From Prevotella koreensis (GTDB taxonomy: Bacteria; Bacteroidota; Bacteroidia; Bacteroidales; Bacteroidaceae): a DNA stretch of 64,000 nucleotides. The stretch's first letter is position 1, and each line of letters opens with the position of its first letter. The translations under genes and the position numbers were made by a program. Shown here piece after piece: positions 27,784 through 35,189 of this stretch. Location of the stretch: contig NZ_RYYU01000001.1 of NCBI RefSeq assembly GCF_003977605.1, positions 127,175 through 191,174 of the forward strand, read 5' to 3'. Under the pieces are notes generated by a model, which was not told the origin of the DNA, searched no databases, and saw only the letters and a list, made by a program, of their open reading frames with translations.

Positions 27784-30657
27784 TTAGGATTCATCTATGA
27801 CTTTATCATAGTTTTTGCTCAATATGATGAGGGTATTTAAGGTGGGGTCGTTTAAAGAGTTAATCTGTTCATTTATCAGCTTTAACTCTTCTGTGTTTTC
27901 CGGCACCTCGTCTAAGGCAAATAACTCCAATAATGCCTTTACAGCTTCGGTATCATTGCTAGCGGCTCCTATACTATTGTCGAGATTAAATTCCTGGTCA
28001 GAAACTTGCTGCTTATACGATTCTTTCGGGGAAGTTTGGGTAATATTAGGTATCACATTGGATGTAATAGTATAAATATTATCATTGGGTTTACCGAGAT
28101 TGTCTGTTATTCCATATGTTATTTTATTAAACAAATTTTCAAACTCTTTTATGTGGTCATCCACAAGATTTTTTTCTGAGTAGGCATTTTTTAAAGCCGT
28201 TTTCCAAGACTTACCTTCTTGAATCTGCATAATATACAAGATTTCTTTCTTTGGCGTAAGTATATTATTAATGTCACTATCAAATGATGCATTAATTATT
28301 TTTAATGACAAGTCTCTGTCTGATTTTATCTGTTTTAGATTATTAAAGAAACCCGTAATTTTTCCCTTTATGTTATTTTTGTCAAATGGAGGATTTTTAA
28401 AGGCATGGGCAATTTCTTGTAAAGCAGACCTGTTCACGTTATAGGTATCTGAGGCTTTTTTTACATATAAATCGGATAATTGATTACGGAACTCATCTCT
28501 ATCCGTAGGATTAATAAGCTCCTCATAATTGGTGTGCATATCTTTATCGAATCTAAATTCGTCTTTCTTGTAATTCTTATAAACACTCCTTGCATGAAAG
28601 GCCGAGAAGATAGCGTTTACAATAAATTCTTCTGTCCAATTGAAATTCATGTCTTTTCCACTTATTAAACTGCTTGCTCCTGCTCCTGCAAAGTCGGCAA
28701 TGACAGACGCGCCGGTGTTAGCAAATCCCACACCCAGAGATTTGATAACGGCATTGGCTCCTGGTTTTAGCAGGGAATTGGCTATTAATGGAATAAAATT
28801 TCCAGTGCCCCCTAGCACACCTCCAGCAACACCTCCAGACAATGCGCCATACGAGACATCAAATCCACTAAAGTCTTCCAACTTTTTTTCTGTAAGCCCA
28901 ATATCAATTAACTGCACACCAGCGGAGGCTAAAGTTCCTCCGGCAGCTCCAGTGCCTACGCCAATCAACACACGAGCTCCTAGACCTAACGCTTTAGCCG
29001 TATTACCAACAATTGCAGCGGCACCAAGCCCTGGAATTAAACATAATGCAATGGAAGCAGCAATATCAATCCCAACCTGAGTCCAAAAAGCCTTCTGCTT
29101 AGTGTTCTTATCAAATTCTACCAGATTGTTTATATAGTTAGTAAATGAAGATTGGTAATTCTTAATAATAGATACTAACTTTTCTTTTTCATTAAGAAAA
29201 TCTTTTAATGAATGATTTTTATAATAGTCACTGGTCGCATAGTATAAGAGAAGAGTTCCTAAAGATTCACAATATTTTATACAAGTGTACATAGACTCTG
29301 ATAGCATTGTATAGGTATTTATCATGAAATCAAAATGGTCGTCACTAACCCATAGGTCATAAAAAAGGGATTCTTCATTATGATTTTGTATTTCTTGTAA
29401 GACCTTATCAAGACCTAATTTTAATTGCCAAAGAGGTATTCTGACATTGGAGCAATAGTTGGCCAAATCAAGAGTCTGATTCATTAGATATTGCTCAAAT
29501 TCATAAGAAAAACGATTGTAACCTTCATCGATATCACATAACTCTTTCTGTCTTTTTTCAAAGATGGCGTGAAGATAATCTAAAGATGTGTCTAAATTTT
29601 GTATTTTTTCATCAAAGGCTGTCTTGTCTAAATTCTTTTCTTTATCTTCTGTATTCCGGTTGTGTAACTTCTGAGTCCTATCTTGCAATTTCTGTATTTC
29701 TTTTTTTATAGTCGTCAAATTAAAATCATCATAGAACAGAAGGATTGATGGATATGGCTCAAAAGGTAATATCACAGGAAATACTTTTTTAGCTATACCT
29801 TTATGTTTCTTATGTAACCTCTCGACAAAATTAGTTTGAGCATTATGATAGTTATATAAATTAGAAAGTCGCTGATAAAGATAACTTATGTTTTTCTTGA
29901 CGTGCCTATTGCGAATCTTCGAAGTTAGGGTACTTTTATCATCAAAAAAGGACTCTTCTGAGGGTTTGAAGTCACTATCTTGAAAACCCGAGAGATTGTA
30001 CGATGTGAAATCACTTTTGGAATCATCCATCTCCTCAGTAAAATCAAACTCATTCTTGGGCTTACGGCCAATCATATCACTTTGTTGAAGTGTATGAGTC
30101 AACTCATGAGCAATGAGATGTTGTCCCATTTTCGTGCCAGGAGAAAACTCGCCACGCCCTAAGAAAATGTCTTGACCATATGTAAAAGCTTTGGAATGGA
30201 GGTTGGTGTTCATCTCGGCAGCTTTGTTGTCAGTATGAATACGGACACCTGAGAAATCAGCACCAAAACTGCTCTCCATACGAGAGCGAAGAACATTAGG
30301 CAGAGGTTCTCCACAATGTGAACTCTTGATTTTAGATTCCATTTCTTCATCTATCTGAATACCGGAAGGATTGCTGGCACGACGAGAAATAAAATGACCA
30401 AGTGAAAAAACACGGGAGGGACGAGATTTTCCACCATCTGCACCTGCAGCAAAAGACAGATTCGTCACATAATCAGCCATAAGGTCAGCTTCTCGTTCAT
30501 ACATATCACCCGCTTCGGTGCAGTCGAGTTTAGGTTGAACAATTACTTGGCGTGATGAGAATGTCGGAATGTGAATGTTACTATCACTCTTCCTTGTTTC
30601 ATCATTTTTCTTGTTATACTTCTTTTGTGCTCTAATAGTCGAAAAGGCTGTGCCCAC
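27784..30657 (-). CDS. large DUF4157 eCIS cargo with glycine-rich hydrophobic domain
   Basis: This 957-residue protein starts with a GTG (30657); an in-frame TAG lies just upstream and no ATG occurs early. Residues about 35-110 form a leader (RQVIVQPKLDCTEAGD) followed by DUF4157 at about 115-190: FGADFSGVRIHTD, SKAFTYGQDIFLGRGEFSP and the zinc motif HELTHTLQQ. A helical region follows. Residues about 520-670 are a glycine/alanine-rich hydrophobic stretch (CLIPGLGAAAIVGNTAKAL, GALSGGVAGGVLGG) that could insert in membranes. The C-terminal 280 residues show no motif I know. DUF4157 marks proteins loaded into eCIS particles. It is the first gene of the operon and ends 17 bases before the cap gene start. 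I infer a toxin or effector. Confidence 0.8.
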   Translation of the reverse strand: MGTAFSTIRAQKKYNKKNDETRKSDSNIHIPTFSSRQVIVQPKLDCTEAGDMYEREADLMADYVTNLSFAAGADGGKSRPSRVFSLGHFISRRASNPSGIQIDEEMESKIKSSHCGEPLPNVLRSRMESSFGADFSGVRIHTDNKAAEMNTNLHSKAFTYGQDIFLGRGEFSPGTKMGQHLIAHELTHTLQQSDMIGRKPKNEFDFTEEMDDSKSDFTSYNLSGFQDSDFKPSEESFFDDKSTLTSKIRNRHVKKNISYLYQRLSNLYNYHNAQTNFVERLHKKHKGIAKKVFPVILPFEPYPSILLFYDDFNLTTIKKEIQKLQDRTQKLHNRNTEDKEKNLDKTAFDEKIQNLDTSLDYLHAIFEKRQKELCDIDEGYNRFSYEFEQYLMNQTLDLANYCSNVRIPLWQLKLGLDKVLQEIQNHNEESLFYDLWVSDDHFDFMINTYTMLSESMYTCIKYCESLGTLLLYYATSDYYKNHSLKDFLNEKEKLVSIIKNYQSSFTNYINNLVEFDKNTKQKAFWTQVGIDIAASIALCLIPGLGAAAIVGNTAKALGLGARVLIGVGTGAAGGTLASAGVQLIDIGLTEKKLEDFSGFDVSYGALSGGVAGGVLGGTGNFIPLIANSLLKPGANAVIKSLGVGFANTGASVIADFAGAGASSLISGKDMNFNWTEEFIVNAIFSAFHARSVYKNYKKDEFRFDKDMHTNYEELINPTDRDEFRNQLSDLYVKKASDTYNVNRSALQEIAHAFKNPPFDKNNIKGKITGFFNNLKQIKSDRDLSLKIINASFDSDINNILTPKKEILYIMQIQEGKSWKTALKNAYSEKNLVDDHIKEFENLFNKITYGITDNLGKPNDNIYTITSNVIPNITQTSPKESYKQQVSDQEFNLDNSIGAASNDTEAVKALLELFALDEVPENTEELKLINEQINSLNDPTLNTLIILSKNYDKVIDES

Positions 30658-30760
30658 AGTATGCTAAATTTTTCGGTTAGTATTATTTTCTCTTAGTCTG
30701 AAGGTAATTCTTCGCTCTTGTCTAGCATTTGCAATGACACCTTATTAACTTAGTTGCCGG

Positions 30761-30791
30761 CAAATATACAAATAAAAATTTAATAAAGCAA
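30761..30791 (-). promoter_or_regulatory. probable promoter of the eCIS operon
   Basis: On the minus strand, TATATTTG (30761-30768) matches the Bacteroidetes -7 box TAnnTTTG, and a TTG lies about 20 bases upstream (30789-30791) where the -33 element belongs. It is about 100 bases before the cargo start codon, and no other gene lies between. The whole run from 30657 to 5338 has only short gaps, so one long transcript is likely. Confidence 0.45.
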
Positions 30792-30821
30792 GCATTTTTC
30801 TATAAAAATATCTTTTTTTCC

Positions 30822-32090
30822 AATAGTGTCCTAAATAATTTTCAAAAAAGTGAAGGAAGTTGTTTTCACTAATTCAAAAAAGTATTATCTTAGTGTTCGT
30901 TCAAAACCAAAACTTCCTTCATTGCAAAGATAACACTTTTCGCTCAAGTAATCCAAAAATTACCGAAAGATTTAATCAAATCTCTGATTAAAAAGCATGG
31001 AACGGACAAATATTCCAAGGGTTTTAACACATGGAGTCACCTTGTGAGCATGATATTCTGTCAGTTCGCCGACTGCGTATCCCTGCGTGAAATAAGTAAC
31101 GGTCTATACTCTGCCAATGGCAACCTGAATCATTTGGGTATTCTCCGCGCTCCCTCGAAGTCAAACATCGCTTATCAGAATGAGAAACGCTCCTGCGCAT
31201 TCTTTCGCGAATGTTATTACAAGTTGCTGAATCATTTCGGACAGCAGGTTCGATTTTCGGGACGTAAGTTCCGTTTCAAGAATGCCGTCTATGCCCTTGA
31301 TTCCACAATCATCACCCTTTGTGCCGAGGTGTACGATTGGGCGCACTACACCCATTCAAAGGGAGCCGTGAAACTGCACACGTTACTGAATTTCATGACG
31401 CTGCTTCCTGAATATGTGCATATTACGGATGGAAAGGTGGCAGATAATACTGCCGCAAGGCATGTAGAGGTAAAGCCCGGAAGTATCGTTGTGAGCGACC
31501 GAGGATACTTTGACACGCGCCTTCTGAACATTTGGGACAGCATAAAGGTGTTCTTTGTAGTCAGAGTCAGGGACAACCTGCTATATAAGCGAATTGAAGA
31601 GCGTGAATTGCCTGACAACGCTTACCAGGAAGTACTCATTGATGAGATAGTGATACTCAAAGGAAACGAAACAGTCGAACAATACCCCAAGCCCATACGG
31701 AGAATTGCCGTGTACAATGCAGAACACGGATTTACAATAGAACTACTCACCAACAATATGAAACTTTCCGCAGGAACAATTGCCGGATTGTACAAGGCAA
31801 GATGGGATATTGAGGTCTTCTTCCGAAACCTAAAGCAGAACTTTCATATAAAGAGTTTTGTCGGAACATCATCAAATGCCGTAGAGATACAGATGTGGAC
31901 GGCACTCATCACCATATTGCTCTTTGCCGTGCTCAAACAGCAGGCAACATACAAATGGCACTTCTCGAATCTTGTTTCATCGCTAAGGCTCAACACATTT
32001 ACGAAAATCGACCTGTATCAATGGATTAACAAGCCATTCACGCCACCGCCAGAGAACGAATTTGAAACATAGGGGGGTATGTGCTGTTTA
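30822..32090 (+). mobile_element. IS4-family element (left end present, right end not seen)
   Basis: The left tip is AATAGTGTCCTAAATAATTT at 30822; nearly the same 46 bases recur at 59708-59753. A transposase gene follows. I cannot find the matching inverted right tip after the gene; the sequence runs instead into another, oppositely oriented IS4-type remnant from about 32144. The element appears to have lost its right end. Confidence 0.65.
31044..32072 (+). CDS. IS4-family transposase (DUF4372 + DDE)
   Basis: The protein is a DDE transposase: YALDSTIITLCAEVYDWA with the first aspartate, SIVVSDRGYFDTRLLN with the second, and the YREK-like segment LYKARWDIEVFFRNLKQN with the glutamate. Sequence similarity to the family continues upstream of the first ATG: the frame is open from an ATT at 30921 and encodes ITLFAQVIQKLPKDLIKSL, the usual N-terminus. 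Either ATT replaced the original ATG, which would cut 41 residues, or ATT is used as start. The complete gene would have 383 codons. Confidence 0.8.
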   Translation: MSMIFCQFADCVSLREISNGLYSANGNLNHLGILRAPSKSNIAYQNEKRSCAFFRECYYKLLNHFGQQVRFSGRKFRFKNAVYALDSTIITLCAEVYDWAHYTHSKGAVKLHTLLNFMTLLPEYVHITDGKVADNTAARHVEVKPGSIVVSDRGYFDTRLLNIWDSIKVFFVVRVRDNLLYKRIEERELPDNAYQEVLIDEIVILKGNETVEQYPKPIRRIAVYNAEHGFTIELLTNNMKLSAGTIAGLYKARWDIEVFFRNLKQNFHIKSFVGTSSNAVEIQMWTALITILLFAVLKQQATYKWHFSNLVSSLRLNTFTKIDLYQWINKPFTPPPENEFET

Positions 32091-32143
32091 ACGTTGGAAC
32101 AAAATATGTCAAATTATTACTGATGCGATAAAATCGCGTTAAG

Positions 32144-33148
32144 TTATACATTATCAAAAAGAGTGAGTTCTTTGACATATTGATTGAGACTGACAGATTC
32201 GCATGGCTTGGTGATGATTTCTCTGAGTGAAGTCTTCTCCAAGGCTGATATTCTTATCAGCGTGGCCACCTCGGTGATGGAATATGGACTTTTGTAGTCC
32301 GCCTTGATTCTGGCTATAATCAGATAAGCGATGATTGCTATCCACAAATGGGTGCGCACGGCATTCTCGGAGTATCCCCACAGGGTCTTCACTACAATGT
32401 TCTGCTTGACCCATTTGAAGAAAACTTCAATATCCCATCTGTGTCTGTACAGGCAAGCCACTTCCAATGCGCTGATTTCGAAGTTGTTCGTAATGAATAC
32501 GATTTCTTCTTCGGCTTCTTCATCATAGATGCAGACTGCGCGTATCGGCTCTGGATAGAGGGCAACCGTCTTGGTGGTCAGGCGAATGGTGAAAATCACC
32601 TATGATACCACCTTCCACATCGGAAGCGCTCAGTTTCCTGTGTCCTAAGACTTCATATTTCATGTTCTCCTTCGGACGGCTTACCCAGTAAGCACCTGCC
32701 AAGTGGAAACGGAACAGTGCGTCGAAGTCGACATAAGCCTTGTCCATCATATAGAAGGCGAAAGGCTCAGGTTCGAGGACATCCAGTTCGTTGCTGTCAT
32801 GCCATCTGCCATTGGTTATATGAATGTTGGCAGGAATGCTGCCTCGCAGATCCAGCAGCGTATGTATCTTCACAGCACCCCGGCTGTATTTCCCCAAGGC
32901 CCATGTAGCCAGTTTTATACTGGTGGAGATGGTTGTGGAATCAAGTGCATAGAGGACATTGTCGACGGTTATCTCTGGAATAGAAGTCTTTGCATACAAC
33001 GGCCTTACAACGCTGATGAGATATGTTCCCAATTCCTCGTATATGCGATAGTCCCGCTTCTCGTTGGCACGGGAGAGTGACGACTGGTTGACGGTATTTC
33101 GAAAACCAATGTGATAGAGAATCGGTTTATGTGCTTCGAGGCACATGC
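32144..33148 (-). pseudogene. second IS4-family transposase, frameshifted and cut by IS982
   Basis: Read from 33148, the sequence gives CLEAHKPILYHIGF, then YALDSTTISTSIKLATWALG, MDKAYVDFDALFRFHLAGA and, after a frameshift at about 32600, CLYRHRWDIEVFFKWVKQN. These are the DDE regions of an IS4-type transposase unlike the one at 31044. The N-terminal part is missing because IS982 begins at 33149, and the missing piece is not on the other side of IS982, so a deletion accompanied or followed the insertion. Confidence 0.8.
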
Positions 33149-34199
33149 ATACGCGAGTTCGGGATAATTTTAGCATGAAAAGAGTTCCAACTGCCTTGAT
33201 TTTTCCACATATACAGGCAGTGCCTCCGGCTTATTCTCAAAAAAACAATATGCCGTAAGTGCAGAACATAGATTCATGATAAAGTTATGTATGGAACGGT
33301 GTCGTGAATGTACAAGGTTTGCTTTGTTCTTTAGAAGTTCATTAATGCATTCGATGATATATCTTTTTCTCAGCATAATCTTGTCCCATATAGGCATAAG
33401 TTTATTCTTCATTCTTGCTTTAAGTCCATGCACAAGTTGAATACCTTGACTGAACAGATTCTCGAAGAGTTCCTGCTTGATGTAGCCTCTGTCAGCAAAA
33501 ACCTTTCCGTAGAGAACCTTTGCAAATACCGTCCACACTCTACTATCCCTGTCATCTACGTTTGCTCCTGTAAGACAGAATGTTATCACTTCACCGGAAT
33601 CATTGCAAAGCAGATGCAGTTTGAATCCAGGGCACCAACCCATGGTACCCTTTCCGTTCTTGGCGAACCCTGCAAAGACCTTGTTAAAGTACCGTCTTAC
33701 ATTGTGACATACAGGAATCATCGTACTGTCAACGAACGTTATACCTGTACATTTGCCGAAGGCATGGAGTTTCATGAACAACATCATCTTAAAGAACACA
33801 CGGGGCATGAGTTCTACAAAACGATTATAGGAGACGGCTGCAGGGAATTCATGCCTGAGCCACCCACGGATACAGTTCCGGTAATACTCCTTGAAATTAC
33901 GATATGTACCGAAATGATAGCATACAAGGATGGTCATAATTTCACTTTCAGAAAGCCTTCCCTTACGATTCCTAAAACGTTTTCCATTGCTATTATAGGA
34001 AGGTAAACATAGGTTTTTACTCAGTTCAACATTCAAATTCTTGTCAAACTCATCAATAATACAGAAAATTTCTATAACTTTGTCTTTGGTAATCATCGCT
34101 TGGTTGTTTTGTAAGTTATTGATTTACAACCATAAAGTTACAAAAAACTAACGAGATTACCAACTTTTATAGAGACTTTCTTAACCCGAACTCGCGTAT
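33149..34199 (-). mobile_element. complete IS982-family element
   Basis: Terminal inverted repeats ATACGCGAGTTCGGG (33149-33163) and its reverse complement (34185-34199) enclose one transposase. No clear target duplication is visible outside the ends. The element sits between two broken genes: an IS4 transposase on one side and an integrase on the other. Confidence 0.85.
33170..34096 (-). CDS. IS982-family transposase
   Basis: This complete protein of 308 residues has the N-terminal region SKNLCLPSYNSNGKRFRNRK, the DDE catalytic residues in FVDSTMIPVCHN, KVFADRGYIKQE and RKRYIIECINELLK, and a length normal for IS982. The gene lies within intact inverted repeats, so the element may still be active. 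The partial copy at 1-346 is nearly identical, which implies recent movement or recent duplication. Confidence 0.9.
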   Translation of the reverse strand: MITKDKVIEIFCIIDEFDKNLNVELSKNLCLPSYNSNGKRFRNRKGRLSESEIMTILVCYHFGTYRNFKEYYRNCIRGWLRHEFPAAVSYNRFVELMPRVFFKMMLFMKLHAFGKCTGITFVDSTMIPVCHNVRRYFNKVFAGFAKNGKGTMGWCPGFKLHLLCNDSGEVITFCLTGANVDDRDSRVWTVFAKVLYGKVFADRGYIKQELFENLFSQGIQLVHGLKARMKNKLMPIWDKIMLRKRYIIECINELLKNKANLVHSRHRSIHNFIMNLCSALTAYCFFENKPEALPVYVEKSRQLELFSC

Positions 34200-34200
34200 T

Positions 34201-34992
34201 TTTATAGTCTTTTTTTTAGCTCGTACATATCAACAGAGTTGATACCTCCGATACAGAGCGATAGAAGAGCTACGTCTCTACTAAGCTCTGGCAAGGAAGA
34301 AATCATCTAATATTTTAGTTTTGGGAAGAGGTCTATTAAAGAACTCACGGCACGCTTCGGCACTAATAGCTTTCTGAACGGAATTATCCGATTTTGGGAT
34401 AGATATTTTTGAGCCAAGGGTTAAACTTAATTCGGGTTACACCTCTTTCTTCGTCATTCAAATCTGCAATAGCAGCTTTGAAGATTTGACGGATGTTCGT
34501 AGGGTACATTTCTTTTGCTCGGCTTGTTTGAGACAAACTTTCAATCCTCTTTTTAAGAATGGTAGAAGTCAAAAGGCTAAACATAAGTCGATTCGTTCCT
34601 ATGTAGCGTTCAAGATGTGATACTGCGAGCTTGTAGTTTTTGGCGGTTCTATGGCGACTTTCCTTTTCCATTTTATCAATGAACGATTTTGCATACTCGC
34701 TAAAACAAACTTCTTCATCTGTCTTCTGCAAATAATCCAAGACATCCTTGACATCCCAAAGAGAAACGTCAGTTCTATTCAGCCGGTCAGTGTACTGGCG
34801 AATGAGCATCGAACAATACTCGTTGACCATCGGGTCGGTCAATTCACCTTTACTATCAATGTGTGCCGCATCAATGATTTTATTCGTCTTGATGTAGCCC
34901 GGCTTTCTGTTGTGAACAATGCGAATGTACACGGAAAAGAAGCCGTCTGTACATGGTTTTCGCACCACTGCTTTTAATGTAATCATATACAA
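34201..34992 (-). pseudogene. tyrosine recombinase (integrase), frameshifted and truncated by IS982
   Basis: An open frame of 202 codons (34384-34992) encodes the N-terminal arm-binding and SAM-like parts of a Bacteroidetes integrase (FSVYIRIVHNRKPGYIKTNK, FSEYAKSFIDKMEKESRHRT, TNIRQIFKAAI). After a stop at 34384 the similarity goes on in another frame (AISAEACREFFNRPLPKTK) and then in a third (SRDVALLSLCIGGINSVDMY), which is the beginning of the catalytic domain, until IS982 starts. The catalytic C-terminus is absent. It may be the relic of the integrase that brought this region in. Confidence 0.8.
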
Positions 34993-35122
34993 TTATTTAA
35001 TGAGTTAAAACTTGGTGTAAGCAGGTGTAAGCAAAGGTACCTTTTGGTGTAAGCAGAGAGTAAGCAAATACGTTCATTTGGCTCATTTTTTGCGGTCAAA
35101 TACACGAACCGCCCAAGCGCAA

Positions 35123-35165
35123 ATCAGGCTGTAAATACTGCTATTGCAGTGATTTACAACCTGAT
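35123..35165. terminator. long imperfect hairpin beyond ppdK
   Basis: The arms ATCAGG-TGTAAAT-CTGC and GCAG-ATTTACA-CCTGAT pair around a TATT loop with only three unpaired positions. It lies 25 bases past the ppdK stop on the minus strand. There is no T run beyond it in that direction, so it could be a transcript-end structure or a recombination-related repeat. Confidence 0.5.
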
Positions 35166-35189
35166 ATTAGTATTTATTTACTTTGAGTA

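Noticed and set aside
2525..30657. Type VI secretion system or R-type phage tail
   Set aside because: No TssJ/L/M membrane complex, no ClpV, and no lysis or phage capsid genes; instead DUF4157, DUF4255, CIS tape measure and the Afp15-like ATPase define an eCIS.
33140..34210. Target-site duplication around the complete IS982
   Set aside because: The flanks (GCACATGC on the left, TTTTTATA on the right) share no direct repeat, consistent with a rearranged insertion.
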